A DNA stretch of 55,077 nucleotides from an uncultured Acidimicrobiales bacterium (GCA_938021675.1 CALIFY010000008.1:1-55077), one strand, 5' to 3'; shown: positions 16,239 to 25,787, counted from the first letter of the stretch. Notes: generated by a model not told the origin, from the sequence alone. Made by a program: numbers and translations.

Positions 16239-16966
16239 TGGTCGTACCCCTCGGTCTCGGCGCTGCTTTGGGAAATGCCGTTGACGCGCCATTCGCCGTC
16301 AACGACCTTCATAGAAACGTTCATCAACGTGGCCGTATCGGCCTCGCCGATGACCTCTCCGTCGGTCGTGACTTGGACGAAGTCGTCAATCCAGCAGTCC
16401 TGGATAACCACCTCGTCCCCCTCGGCCTTGTCGAGCACAGCAGCACCGGCGAGGTGAAGCAAGTGCTCGCTGGCCGACGGTTCCGGCAGTACCAGCACAA
16501 CCTGATCGGATTCGAAGCCGGCCAGCTGCTCGCGCAACGATTCCCAGTTTGCCGGCGAGGAGAGTTCTTCCAGCGGACCGAACTCGGGGTCGACAGCGGG
16601 TGGCCCGAAGGCGGCGGCGAAAGCCTCCCAGTACAGCCAGTACCGGCCATAGAGCTCCTCGATATCGCTCGGCCACGTCGTCGGGATCTCCACGTCGGGT
16701 CGAACCGACGCGGAGATCAGCCGGCGGTTGGCGGCCACCGCCTCTTCGTCGTCCGAAAGCAGCAGTCCGGATGGGATCGCCGTCTCTTCTTCGTTCCCAT
16801 CTCCGGAGTCGGTGTCGGTCGCTGCGGCCGCGCTCTCGCCGGCGGCGGTCGACTCGCCGGCCGGTCCAGGGTCGGACGAGCACGCCGCCATGGCCATGGC
16901 CATGGCCGCCACCAGCGGCGACAAAAGACGGCGGAGGCCGAACCGGGATCGTGGGACAGCTCTCAC
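16217..16966 (-). CDS. Lipoprotein of the Tad operon
   Basis: A 249-aa lipoprotein: signal peptide with lipobox MAMAAC (Cys29), a disordered Ser/Glu/Ala linker to about 65, then an NTF2-like-looking domain (RYWLYWEAFAAAFG at 107-120; VVIQDCWIDDFVQVTTDGEV; VKVVDGEWRVNGI in part) with two Cys residues. The pattern 'helix with aromatic residues, then ...DxWxV' is common in actinobacterial secreted NTF2-like proteins, so this is a tentative fold guess. GTG start overlaps the stop of the large SARP-like gene by 4 nt. Confidence 0.75.
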   Translation of the reverse strand: MRAVPRSRFGLRRLLSPLVAAMAMAMAACSSDPGPAGESTAAGESAAAATDTDSGDGNEEETAIPSGLLLSDDEEAVAANRRLISASVRPDVEIPTTWPSDIEELYGRYWLYWEAFAAAFGPPAVDPEFGPLEELSSPANWESLREQLAGFESDQVVLVLPEPSASEHLLHLAGAAVLDKAEGDEVVIQDCWIDDFVQVTTDGEVIGEADTATLMNVSMKVVDGEWRVNGISQSSAETEGYDQCASYAS

Positions 16967-19900
16967 CGACGGGTCTCATCCTCGGAGCGGCGACCAGGCC
17001 GGTCGGGACCACGGCCCACCGACAACTGGTCATAGATGTCGGCCAGCTCGGGATGGGTACCGAAATCGGGGGTGCCCTCCTCCGGTGCACCACCGCATTC
17101 GAGTGTCGTTTGCAGGTCGGCGAACGCCCGAACAATCTCCTCTGGGTCCTGAAGCAGAAGCGCGGCCTTGCCTCGTTTGGCCAGCAGATCGTAGTAGCCA
17201 GTACCGGTGCGCAGACCTTGCTTGGTGGCCCAGACCGCGAGGGCGTGATCGCCGAGCTCGAATGCGATATCGGTCAGCGCTGCCGCCGCCTCCTCGACCT
17301 TGACGATCGTGGCCTCGATCTCCGGTAGCGCCCACTCGTAGCCGTCGTGGGGCAAGGTGAACGGTCGACCCCGCACCAGTTCGAGCGCTGCGGTCCACGA
17401 CCGCCGCTGATCGTCGATGTGGTCGGCTTGTCTGGCCTGTGCGCAATGGCGGGCAAAGTCGCGCAGATCGAAACCCACCGTCGGCAGCAGCTGATAGAAC
17501 GGCTCGGTCGGCGAGGCGTGAGGCAGGTGGTACTCACCTTCGACGTTTAGGCCAAGCGCTTTTGTTCTCGCGTCGCTGATCAGTTGGTTGAGGCGCGGTC
17601 GGTTTGGCGGCTGCTCGGGAAAGAGACGCTCCATCAACAGGTCTTGACTGGCGCCGGCCGGGTAGAGCAGAAGGTAGAGGATCAGTTCGGGGGTCTTGGT
17701 GTACTTCCAAGGTTTCCGTCGATCACCGACGTGGTGACCTTCGATGGTGAGGGGTCCGAGGATCGAAACCCGAACCGCGGTATCGACGTCGTTCGGCGGT
17801 ACCTCTTCCGGCGAATCAGCTGACGATGACTCAACCGATCGAGAATCGGTTGGGTGTGCGATGGACGGTGTGTCGTCGCCGTTGTCGAGCGTCTGGTGGT
17901 CCGCCTCCTCTCCCGAGCTCTCAGGAGGCGACTCGGCGGTGACGTGCACCACCGGTAGCGGGCCTTTGCCGGCCCCAGACGGCCGGAGGGCACGAACCGA
18001 TTCGACGGCGGCGGCCGATTGACGGGGTCGCTGCGGGGTATCGGAGTCGCGCTGAGTGGAATGGCGAAGCGCCCGCGGGATCGGGGGGCCAAACTCCGAT
18101 CTAGCCGATCGGCTCGCCCCTGAAGAGTCCGACGTCGAGGATGACCCCTGATCTTCGGAGTCCGGCCAGTGATACAAACTCGGCTGCGACTCCGACGGTG
18201 GCCAGGTGCCCGGGTCGATGTGACTGACCTCGTCCCACAGCATCTCGGGATCGACGCTGGGCGCCGACGGGTCGGCCGGTGAGGGTTCGGTGACGGTCGG
18301 CATCGGTCGCCACGATGTCTTGTCGTCGAACGTCGGGTCGGCCCCCACGTGAACCTGCGGTGTCTGGTGTTGTGTCCCCGGCTCGTGTGGCACGTCACCA
18401 GATGACAACCCGCTCGGATCGGTGCCCTCGGCGGGCATGGTCATCGTTTGGTCGTAGGTGCCCGGACCGCTTCGGACCATACCCCGGTTCATTCCGGCGC
18501 CGATCGAACCATCTCCGTCCGGGTGCCGCCCAACAGCGGTGAGATCGATGACTTGCGGATCCATGGTGTTCCAGAACTCGTCATCGAGCTCTACCTCTTC
18601 GCCAGATTCTTCCAGTAGGTCCGAGATGAGATCGATGCCATCGAGTTCGGGCCGGGTGAATTCGTGGTCGCCGAGATCCCCGTACAGGTCGGGACAACGG
18701 AGTCGATCGCCGGTCACCTCGATCGTCCATCCGACACGAGCCGGATAGCCACAGATTGCCGTTACCCCGCCGATGGTTCTGTCGGCCAAGTCGATCAACG
18801 AGTCGGCGTACTCATCGGCCGGGTTGGCGTTCATCACGATGACCGGATTCCATGTGTCCGCCGCTCCACCGCCAACCCGGGTGGCGAACGGGCTGGCATC
18901 GGCGGCGGCGTAGACGGCCCGACTGGTTACCGATTCGAGGTCGGGCATTATCTCGGCCAGCCGATCGATGACCAGCACCCGCTCCAGCTCGGCCAGTTCG
19001 CTACCGAACCCTACACACACGATCTCCGCCTGGTCGGCCGTCTCGCTGGTAGCGAGTTCAAGGGCCATCATCGCCAGCGTCTCTAGCCGCGCCCGATCAT
19101 CGTCAGCCTCAATCGAAATGACCCGTCCCGGTTCGAGGTCGATGGCGAACAGAAGGGAGGTCGACAGTCCGTAGGCGTCGGCCGGGTCACGGCTGCCGGT
19201 GGTAAGCGACAGGTCGAGCGCCGACGTTGTCCCCAGCGTGGTCAACAGCGGCATCGGGCCATTGGCGCCGCGGGCTAATTCTTTCGCCCGCCCGAAATTG
19301 GACCGGTGGAGACTCCAGCCCGAACCGTCGACGAAGTCGGTAAACGGTTCCGGTGGATCGATACGTGGTGAGTCGTCGGTCAGGGCGATGACCAGTCGGT
19401 TATGGCTGACCCATACCCCGGCGATTTCCGGGAGGCGACGGGCCGGCACCGTTCGGAGTTGATGGCCGAGGGCTCGTAGTCCGACGTTGACAAACTCTGG
19501 ATGCTCGGGACCAGCGGCGGCGGACAGTCGACGAGCCAGCGTCTTGGTCGGACCCTTCGACTGCTTTGGCATCTTGCCGGGGTGGCGATGACGGAGCGCT
19601 GTGTCCCGCCGACGGCCGCGAGCTCGGTAGAGGTAGGCGCCTACCAGGGTGAGGGCAGCGATTCCGGCGAAGACCGGTGCTCGATCATTCTCGGTGGCGA
19701 GTGCATCCCCTCCGTCGAAGTTCGATGCCACTTCGTCGGCGCCGACGTCGATCGGTGGACCGATGGACCGCAACGGTGGAATGGCGTCATTTACCGGAAG
19801 TTGAATATCGAGGCTGGTGTCGCGATCGGCGGTGGCCGAGGCCGGCATCCCGGCCGACCGCTCCTCCTCGGAGTCGGTCCGATCATCAACCGTGACCGGT

Positions 19901-21123
19901 GGTGCAACAGATCCCTCTTCGAGCCCGTCGTCGGGAGGCTCGCCACCATCGACTAGCTCAGAATCAGAATCAGCGGCGGCGCCGGCCACCGAGCCGGACG
20001 GATTGGCGTCCGTCGGTTCGGGAGTCGCCGAGTCCGATTCATCGCCGGGGGCGGAGTGCGGTGTCGGTACCAGACGGTCGGGGACTACGACCGCCGAAGA
20101 CGATGAGCCATCATCGGTCGGAGCGACATCGTCGGCCGGTGTGAGACGACCGATCGTCCCATCGAGCCCCGGTAGGGCAAGGGTCTGACCGGGCAGGATC
20201 ATGTCCGGATCACCGGCGAGCATCTCCGCGTTGACGTCGGCGATCTCATCGACGTGGGCGGCGATCTTCCGTCCTGGTTCGGCTGTGCCGTCGAGTTGAT
20301 CGGCAAGATCGACCTTGGCAATCCCCCATACCGTGTCGCCTGGTTCGACGACGACGTGACGGGTCCCAGCCGTGGCCTTACCGGGAGTGGGGCTCGAAGT
20401 TGCCGAGGCGGGCGCCGGCTCATCAACCGGGACCTGCGACACATTGGCCGAGGGCGGCAGCAACAAACGCCACTCGGGACGGAGAAGATCGGTGGACACC
20501 GAAATCGTGTGTCCGTCCGCCATGCTGCGCCCAATATTCAGGCCCCGGATCTCCTTCCACCGAGTACCCGAACCGAGGGTGTTCTCGGCAATCCCCCACC
20601 AGGTGTCGCCCTGCCTGGTCAGATAGGGGACAGGGTCGGAGGTGACCGGTCGCTCCAACCGTTCGTCCGGTGCCGGCGATGTTCGATACTCAAGCGAACT
20701 TTCGACGACGGTTGCAACGGCCGGAAGTGGACCGGCGGCTACCGGCTTCGCCCCGAGCGAGGCCAGGAGGGTTGCGGCGGTGACAAGCTTCCCGATGGTG
20801 GTCTGGAGACCGGGAAGAACCATAACGCTCGCCGCTAAACGTCCGCGGACCGTAGCCAGCACCTCAATCCAGGTAGCCCAGGCGACCTGGACCCAAAGGA
20901 TCCACAGCACGATGGCCAGCACCGATACGAGGTAGTCAGCGGGGATCGGTGCCCTACCAGCAAAAATGTCGCCGATCCCCTGCAGGTTTGGCACTGGTGA
21001 CGGCACCGGAACACCGACGAAAGCCAGCAGTGCGATGGGGACGCCGAGCACAACGAACACGAGAGCCAGTAAGGCCAGAAGCGAGCCGAGCAGCGGGGCG
21101 AAGGTACGAGATGACCTGCTCAT
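16963..21123 (-). CDS. LysM / transmembrane / BTAD (SARP-like) protein
   Basis: A 1386-aa multidomain protein. Two or three membrane segments lie at about 10-42, 62-87 and 97-125. LysM-like repeats follow at about 165-222 (YLTRQGDTWWGIAENTLG) and 255-320 (VVVEPGDTVWGIAKVDL). After a long Asp/Pro/Ser-rich linker comes a membrane segment at about 482-499 followed by RARGRRR, then a large domain and a C-terminal BTAD/SARP-like region from about 1130 (VRVSILGPLTIEGHHV; YPAGASQDLLMERLFP) with TPR-like helices. Positive-inside reading puts LysM outside and the SARP-like part inside. ATG 21123 has AAAGG 7 nt upstream. Similar proteins are known near actinobacterial tad genes. Confidence 0.85.
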   Translation of the reverse strand: MSRSSRTFAPLLGSLLALLALVFVVLGVPIALLAFVGVPVPSPVPNLQGIGDIFAGRAPIPADYLVSVLAIVLWILWVQVAWATWIEVLATVRGRLAASVMVLPGLQTTIGKLVTAATLLASLGAKPVAAGPLPAVATVVESSLEYRTSPAPDERLERPVTSDPVPYLTRQGDTWWGIAENTLGSGTRWKEIRGLNIGRSMADGHTISVSTDLLRPEWRLLLPPSANVSQVPVDEPAPASATSSPTPGKATAGTRHVVVEPGDTVWGIAKVDLADQLDGTAEPGRKIAAHVDEIADVNAEMLAGDPDMILPGQTLALPGLDGTIGRLTPADDVAPTDDGSSSSAVVVPDRLVPTPHSAPGDESDSATPEPTDANPSGSVAGAAADSDSELVDGGEPPDDGLEEGSVAPPVTVDDRTDSEEERSAGMPASATADRDTSLDIQLPVNDAIPPLRSIGPPIDVGADEVASNFDGGDALATENDRAPVFAGIAALTLVGAYLYRARGRRRDTALRHRHPGKMPKQSKGPTKTLARRLSAAAGPEHPEFVNVGLRALGHQLRTVPARRLPEIAGVWVSHNRLVIALTDDSPRIDPPEPFTDFVDGSGWSLHRSNFGRAKELARGANGPMPLLTTLGTTSALDLSLTTGSRDPADAYGLSTSLLFAIDLEPGRVISIEADDDRARLETLAMMALELATSETADQAEIVCVGFGSELAELERVLVIDRLAEIMPDLESVTSRAVYAAADASPFATRVGGGAADTWNPVIVMNANPADEYADSLIDLADRTIGGVTAICGYPARVGWTIEVTGDRLRCPDLYGDLGDHEFTRPELDGIDLISDLLEESGEEVELDDEFWNTMDPQVIDLTAVGRHPDGDGSIGAGMNRGMVRSGPGTYDQTMTMPAEGTDPSGLSSGDVPHEPGTQHQTPQVHVGADPTFDDKTSWRPMPTVTEPSPADPSAPSVDPEMLWDEVSHIDPGTWPPSESQPSLYHWPDSEDQGSSSTSDSSGASRSARSEFGPPIPRALRHSTQRDSDTPQRPRQSAAAVESVRALRPSGAGKGPLPVVHVTAESPPESSGEEADHQTLDNGDDTPSIAHPTDSRSVESSSADSPEEVPPNDVDTAVRVSILGPLTIEGHHVGDRRKPWKYTKTPELILYLLLYPAGASQDLLMERLFPEQPPNRPRLNQLISDARTKALGLNVEGEYHLPHASPTEPFYQLLPTVGFDLRDFARHCAQARQADHIDDQRRSWTAALELVRGRPFTLPHDGYEWALPEIEATIVKVEEAAAALTDIAFELGDHALAVWATKQGLRTGTGYYDLLAKRGKAALLLQDPEEIVRAFADLQTTLECGGAPEEGTPDFGTHPELADIYDQLSVGRGPDRPGRRSEDETRR

Positions 21124-21154
21124 GTCGGAACCTTTCATCTTCATTTGAGCACTC

Positions 21155-21574
21155 TCATTCAAGAGCTCCCGTGACACCCGGGAGGGCGGTGGCCGATTCG
21201 GTGGCGGTGAAGGTACGAGTCCTGCCAACGCTTCCGATCGGAGTGACGGTTTCGGCCACGGTGACGGTGATGGTGGCCTCTTCTATACGGACATCGGTGG
21301 CGGACACGGTTGGCAGCAGGGCAAGGTATTGGTCGACGGCTTGGCGGGCTTCGGTCGGATCGAGTCGAACGTCACCGGTCGATAGCAGGGCATCGGTATC
21401 GATCTGTTGCGCACCTGCCCTCGCCGCGTTGTCGGCCGCCTCGCGGGTCTTCGACAATGACCCGAGACTCTGGCCATGCATGAGTACCAAACCGATGAGG
21501 GTGAAGATACCGAGCCCGAATAGCGCCCCGGCAATACTTACCGAACCGGTGTCTCCGGCTGCGCGATGTGGCAT
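21155..21574 (-). CDS. TadE/TadG-like pseudopilin (third of three)
   Basis: A 139-aa protein with an N-terminal membrane helix after a short polar stretch (GDTGSVSIAGALFGLGIFTLIGLVL), then SKTREAADNAARAGAQQID, the helix that follows the membrane segment in TadE/TadG and Rv3660-type proteins. The remainder is beta-rich (TVSATDVRIEEATITVTV). ATG 21574 with GAGGGG 8 nt upstream; a GTG at 21583 overlapping the previous stop is possible. Likely a minor pilin or assembly factor of the Flp pilus. Confidence 0.8.
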   Translation of the reverse strand: MPHRAAGDTGSVSIAGALFGLGIFTLIGLVLMHGQSLGSLSKTREAADNAARAGAQQIDTDALLSTGDVRLDPTEARQAVDQYLALLPTVSATDVRIEEATITVTVAETVTPIGSVGRTRTFTATESATALPGVTGALE

Positions 21575-21579
21575 GGCGA

Positions 21580-21996
21580 TCACCCCTCGCCCTCCCCTTC
21601 GCGAAACCGGTCGACGATCTCCAGCGCCTGGGCGGTGAAGGTCGCCTGCCGGCCGGCGACCAAGTCGGTGCGACAAATCACGTCGACCGCCACCACGGAG
21701 CCGGGGGCCATGCTGTTGGCATCGATCGTGGCGGTGCAAACCAAGCCGGTGGCGTCGGTCACGTTGCCGGCCAACGCCTGTTGACCAGCGGCGACCGCCG
21801 CTCCCGGAGTCTGCTCAAGCGATGCCGCCCGAGCCGCTTCTTGTGCCGCCGACTCCGCCTGGTTCTTGGCCTGAATCGATCGACCGGCGACCAACAAACC
21901 GGCAAACATAAGGAAAAACAAGACCGGCCCGATGATGGCGGCCTCTATCGAAAGATCCCCACGCTCGCCGGTCGCCCTCGGCGTTCGGCTACTCAT
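21580..21996 (-). CDS. TadE-family pseudopilin (second of three)
   Basis: A 138-aa TadE-like protein: GERGDLSIEAAIIGPVLFFLMFAGLLVAG (quoted in part) is the typical 'G-x-x-(S/A)-x-E-x-A' TadE N-terminal helix, followed by AKNQAESAAQEAARAAS and two Cys residues (VCTA, VICRT) that probably form a disulphide, as in many TadE proteins. ATG 21996 overlaps the preceding gene by 4 nt. Predicted minor pilin of the Tad system. Confidence 0.85.
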   Translation of the reverse strand: MSSRTPRATGERGDLSIEAAIIGPVLFFLMFAGLLVAGRSIQAKNQAESAAQEAARAASLEQTPGAAVAAGQQALAGNVTDATGLVCTATIDANSMAPGSVVAVDVICRTDLVAGRQATFTAQALEIVDRFREGEGEG

Positions 21997-22433
21997 CGCC
22001 GTTCCTCGCTCGACCGGAACTCTTCGATCGGCGCCTCCGCTACGCCGACGACACGCCACGCCACCGGTAGGAACTGGTATGCCCTGGCTTGAATCTCGAC
22101 CCGGGCCGTGTCGTCACCGATCGAAATGTCCGTTCCTGTCACCGTGGCGTACCCGGCGTTTGCCAGCACTCGATCGGCCGCCGATTGGGCCCGGGTTACC
22201 GAACCGTCACGAGCCGACGCCGCGTCGGCGGCGTTCTCCGCCGCGGTCTGGACGGCCAGCGCAGCCATCCAGGCAAAGGTGGCCTGAAGGGCCAGGATCA
22301 GCACGAAAAACAACGTTGGCACCACAACCAACGCGGCCTGAATGGACACCGAACCGTCTTCGTCGGTCCGCGCCGAAGACCATCGCTCATGGCGGGTGGT
22401 CCTCGTTTTTCTCCGACGCTTGGTGGTGGCCAT
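21993..22433 (-). CDS. TadE-like pseudopilin (first of three)
   Basis: A 146-aa protein with a basic N-terminus, the TadE-type helix DGSVSIQAALVVVPTLFFVL, then VQTAAENAADAASARDGS, the small-residue-rich helix of TadE/G proteins. The consensus Glu at the fifth position of the helix is replaced by Gln (SIQAA rather than SxEAA). It lies 20 bp after the Flp pilin gene and overlaps the next TadE by 4 nt. Likely minor pilin. Confidence 0.8.
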   Translation of the reverse strand: MATTKRRRKTRTTRHERWSSARTDEDGSVSIQAALVVVPTLFFVLILALQATFAWMAALAVQTAAENAADAASARDGSVTRAQSAADRVLANAGYATVTGTDISIGDDTARVEIQARAYQFLPVAWRVVGVAEAPIEEFRSSEERR

Positions 22434-22453
22434 CGATGCGGGCGAGTTGCCGT

Positions 22454-22678
22454 TCAGTCGCCTGCGTCGCTGATCGAGTCGGGAATTTCGTCGACTGCGC
22501 TGTCGCCGAGATCGGTCAACGCGGTGGCGATGGCCCCGGCGATGGCCAGCAGAGCAATAGCGACGATGACATACTCGATGGCTACCGCTCCGGCGTCGTG
22601 ACGCAGTCGCTGTAGGAGGGCGTCACGCTGGGTCTCGTTCGGCCGGTGGGTGTGATGGTTGTTGACGGGTAAGAGCAC
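22454..22678 (-). CDS. flp: Flp-family type IVb pilin
   Basis: A 74-aa prepilin, the main structural subunit of the Tad/Flp pilus. A 30-residue leader ends in Gly, then the mature sequence starts AVAIEYVIVAIALL: Glu at +5 and Tyr at +6 are the Flp hallmark, and prepilin peptidase would cut after Gly30 leaving a 44-aa pilin. The leader is longer than is usual for type IV pilins but common in actinobacterial Flp. It lies directly downstream of tadC and upstream of three TadE-like genes. No prepilin peptidase gene is seen in this window. Confidence 0.9.
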   Translation of the reverse strand: MLLPVNNHHTHRPNETQRDALLQRLRHDAGAVAIEYVIVAIALLAIAGAIATALTDLGDSAVDEIPDSISDAGD

Positions 22679-22712
22679 GAGGTGCTCCTCTCTCTCTTAT
22701 TTTCTCAGGAAG

Positions 22713-23621
22713 CTAAAAATTTTGGGCGGATCTGAGGATGGCGGTCACCGCCGCTATTCCAAAAAAGGTAAGTAGCGAAAAGAGGACGACCATGAGGGGG
22801 AACGTCATTTTTTCGGTGACCTGATCGTCGGCGATCTTGACTTGTCGGGATTGGTCTTTGGCCAGCGAGTCGGCCAGAGATCGAAGGGCCGGACCGATGG
22901 CAGACCCGGTCGATTGTGTCTGTTCCAATCGACGGGACAGGTTCGTCAGCTCGATGACACCCAGTTCTTGACCGAGCGCTTGCAGGGCGCGATAGGGGGC
23001 GAGGGTGGCCGAGCTGGCAGAGGCGATGGCGAATCGGATCTCGTCCCAGACCCAACCGTCACCAAGTTCGGCGGCGAACTCAAACGATCCATCTATCGAG
23101 TTGCCGCCGGAGACCATCACGTCGACGAATGACACATAGTGGTTGAGCGCGGCGGCGAACTCGGCGCGGCGGCGGGCGGCGTCCTGTCGAAGGGTATGGA
23201 GGGGAAGGTAGAAACCGCCGGCAGCCATGGCGACACAGAACAACGCGGCCACCGCCGGCGGCATGGACAAGCCTCCGAGCGGCAACACGACCACCAGAAA
23301 CACGAAGGGCACGGCAAATCCGGCGACGGTCAGGGCGATCTGTTGATAGACGATGTAGTCGACGCCATAGTCGACGAGCCGGAGATCACCCTCAAGCTCT
23401 CGGTAGATGGAAAGCCGAGAAAGCCCAGGGCTCGTACGGGCGCTGCCAAATCTCGACCGCACCCCACGAGCCTCTTCTGCGCTGTTCCGCAGAGTCGCCA
23501 CCGACACACCGAGTTCGGGCGTTGCACCAGCCAAGCTGGGGGGCGGCCGACGGATGCTCGCCAACAAGGTCCAGACACCGGCCATCACCGCCATACCGCT
23601 GGCAACCGCAACCCAGATCAT
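22713..23621 (-). CDS. tadC: TadC-like pilus assembly membrane protein
   Basis: A 302-aa type II secretion F-domain protein with an N-terminal membrane helix, a central hydrophobic pair (about 99-140) and C-terminal helix (FPLMVVLFSLLTFFGIAAVTAIL). The GSF motif region includes RRRAEFAAALNHYVSFVDVMVSGG and SLAKDQSRQVKIADDQ, typical of TadC. Together with TadB it forms the inner-membrane platform on which TadA acts. Its start overlaps the stop of tadB by 4 nt. Confidence 0.9.
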   Translation of the reverse strand: MIWVAVASGMAVMAGVWTLLASIRRPPPSLAGATPELGVSVATLRNSAEEARGVRSRFGSARTSPGLSRLSIYRELEGDLRLVDYGVDYIVYQQIALTVAGFAVPFVFLVVVLPLGGLSMPPAVAALFCVAMAAGGFYLPLHTLRQDAARRRAEFAAALNHYVSFVDVMVSGGNSIDGSFEFAAELGDGWVWDEIRFAIASASSATLAPYRALQALGQELGVIELTNLSRRLEQTQSTGSAIGPALRSLADSLAKDQSRQVKIADDQVTEKMTFPLMVVLFSLLTFFGIAAVTAILRSAQNF

Positions 23622-24499
23622 GTTGCGACCTCATGCCGGAGACGGAATCGATATTGGGCTTCGACCTGGTTCATTCGATTCAACCACCACCACCCGAATC
23701 CGAAGATCAGGATCGGGATGAGGAGTCGGAACTGGCCGACTGGAGACGCGTCGTAAGCCGATGTGAGATCCGGCGAGACCACCACCGACAGGAGCGCGAC
23801 GCCGATGACGAGCAACGAAAGGATTTTGGTCTGGAATTCCACCTTGGCCCGTTCGGCCTGGGTAAAGGCTCGCATCTCGGCAAAGGTTCGGCCTTGGTCG
23901 GCGATGCGCTCAAACAACTGGCCCATGTCGCCGGCCGCACCCTGAAGAGCGGCGAGGAGCGAACCGACGAGAAGGTCGATGGCCGGTTCACGGGCGTCGT
24001 CGGCTAGTCGGTGCAGGGCGTGTTCGGTGGTGATCTCCGGCAGCCGGGTCCGTTCGATGAACAGTGTGAGCTCTTCGGTCAGCGCGTCGGGAGGGCGGTG
24101 GGCGGCCTCGACAATGGCGGCCTCCAACCCGCTCCCGGCGCCGAGCGACGCCCGAATCGACTCTACGAACTCGGCGGATGCCCGCATCTTGGCAATGGCT
24201 CTGCTTCGATCCCGCCGAGCCCGCACGACTCGCGGAATCATCGAGACCGCCAAACCGATAGCGGTCGCCGCAACGACGAGCCTGGTCGATAAAAGCACCG
24301 CCACCCCGGCTGCCAGGCCAACGGCAGCGAACGCTGCGGAGTACCGTTCCGTGCCGTCCAAACGGCGACCGGTGGCCCTGGGGCGGCGCATATGGTCAGC
24401 TCGCTGGCCGACGACCACGTTGCCGAACACGGTCTGGATCGCCAGCCACACCCCCATAGCCACGATAAGGCCGAGCAGCGCCGCTATCACCGCGTTCAT
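23618..24499 (-). CDS. tadB: TadB-like pilus assembly membrane protein
   Basis: A 293-aa F-domain platform protein. Membrane helices at about 3-24 and 52-85, then the cytoplasmic GspF-type domain (AEFVESIRASLGAGSGLEAAIVEA; LRDPARE-equivalent DDAREPAIDLLVGSLLAALQG), and a C-terminal pair of helices (about 220-275). Standard length for TadB. Located 28 bp after tadA and overlapping tadC. Confidence 0.9.
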   Translation of the reverse strand: MNAVIAALLGLIVAMGVWLAIQTVFGNVVVGQRADHMRRPRATGRRLDGTERYSAAFAAVGLAAGVAVLLSTRLVVAATAIGLAVSMIPRVVRARRDRSRAIAKMRASAEFVESIRASLGAGSGLEAAIVEAAHRPPDALTEELTLFIERTRLPEITTEHALHRLADDAREPAIDLLVGSLLAALQGAAGDMGQLFERIADQGRTFAEMRAFTQAERAKVEFQTKILSLLVIGVALLSVVVSPDLTSAYDASPVGQFRLLIPILIFGFGWWWLNRMNQVEAQYRFRLRHEVAT

Positions 24500-24527
24500 C
24501 GGTTGTCCTCGTGTGCGATGCAGGCCA

Positions 24528-25787
24528 TCACGGCGACCACCCGTACTCCCGCATTCGGGCCGCCCGTTCTCCCGATAGCCGGCCGACGAGGCGAGGGTGG
24601 TTCACGCCGTCGCCCTCCCACAGTTTCGTCGTGTGCACACCCCCGGCTACCTCGGGTAGGTGGTCATCGACTTCGAGGATCGACGTGATCCGCGGCCCGG
24701 TTGGTCCTTTTCGTAGATGGACAAAGAGATCGACCGAGTTGGCGATCTCAATACACAGCTGATTTGGCTCCCGGTCTGGGACGCATTGGATCAACCGGGG
24801 TACGATGTTGGCCGCTGATCGAGCATGGATCGAACACATGGACCCTTCGTTACCGGTGCTCATCGCTTTGAACATTTCGAGCGCTTCCCGGCCTCGGACC
24901 TCGCCGACGACGATCCTGTCGGGGTCCTGCCTCAGCGCCTCTCGGAGGAGGAAGTCGACGGTAATCTCGCCTTGCCCATCGACGTTCGGCTTCACCGCTT
25001 CGGCCGACCACACGTTCGGATTCCGCTTCGGGAACTTCGAAAGGTGAAGCTCGCGGAGGTCCTCGATGGTGACGATCCGTTCCATCGGATCGACCTCGTT
25101 AAGCAGAACCCGGACCATGGTCGTCTTGCCGCTTCCGGTCCCTCCGGCCACGATCAGATTCATCCGACTGGCCACCGCGGCGTAGAGGAATTGGGCCATG
25201 GCCGATTCGATCGTGTCGTTGTCGATCAGGTCAGGGAGGGACTCCAAGGTGAAGTCCGGTATCCGGATGGCGATCACCACCGGCGGATCGACGACGTTTC
25301 GCATGGCGTGAACCCGTTCGCCGTCCGGGAGTTGGACGTCGACGGCCGGGCTACCCGCATCGAAGCGCGGTTCGCCGGGAGCGTAGGCCCGGATCAGCTT
25401 CTTGACCAGGTCGACAAGCTCTTCCTCAGAATCGACGATCGGAGGCATGGTGATGATCCGCCCAGACCCCCGTTCTTTGGCAAACACGTGGTCGGCACCG
25501 TTGATGTGAAAATCGCTATAGCGGTTGCCTTGTCGTAACAAGGGGCCGAGCTGAGCCGTCCCAAGCACGGTGTCGCACAGAGCCGACGTGAGCTCCACCA
25601 TCTCCTCGTCGGACAGGAGCGTTCCTGTGGCATTCATCAGGGCGAGCTGATGGTTCTTGGCCACCTGGGTCGAGGTGGCGATGGCCAACTGTTTTCGGTC
25701 CTCGGGAGACAGCGTCTCGAAACTGGTACGAGCCAGCGCTTCTCCCACATCGGATGCAAGCCGAGGGATGATGGCGGGATCGATCAC
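24528..25787 (-). CDS. tadA: TadA/CpaF secretion ATPase
   Basis: A 419-aa hexameric type II/IV secretion ATPase that powers Flp pilus assembly. The P-loop AGGTGSGKTT is at 214-223, the Asp box IEDLREL at about 241-247, Walker B-like RIVVGEVRG at 291-299, and the His box (MCSIHARSA) at about 317-325. The N-terminal region has the conserved SDFHINGADHVF. Length is typical. GTG start overlaps the upstream tadZ-like stop by 4 nt. Confidence 0.95.
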   Translation of the reverse strand: MIDPAIIPRLASDVGEALARTSFETLSPEDRKQLAIATSTQVAKNHQLALMNATGTLLSDEEMVELTSALCDTVLGTAQLGPLLRQGNRYSDFHINGADHVFAKERGSGRIITMPPIVDSEEELVDLVKKLIRAYAPGEPRFDAGSPAVDVQLPDGERVHAMRNVVDPPVVIAIRIPDFTLESLPDLIDNDTIESAMAQFLYAAVASRMNLIVAGGTGSGKTTMVRVLLNEVDPMERIVTIEDLRELHLSKFPKRNPNVWSAEAVKPNVDGQGEITVDFLLREALRQDPDRIVVGEVRGREALEMFKAMSTGNEGSMCSIHARSAANIVPRLIQCVPDREPNQLCIEIANSVDLFVHLRKGPTGPRITSILEVDDHLPEVAGGVHTTKLWEGDGVNHPRLVGRLSGERAARMREYGWSP

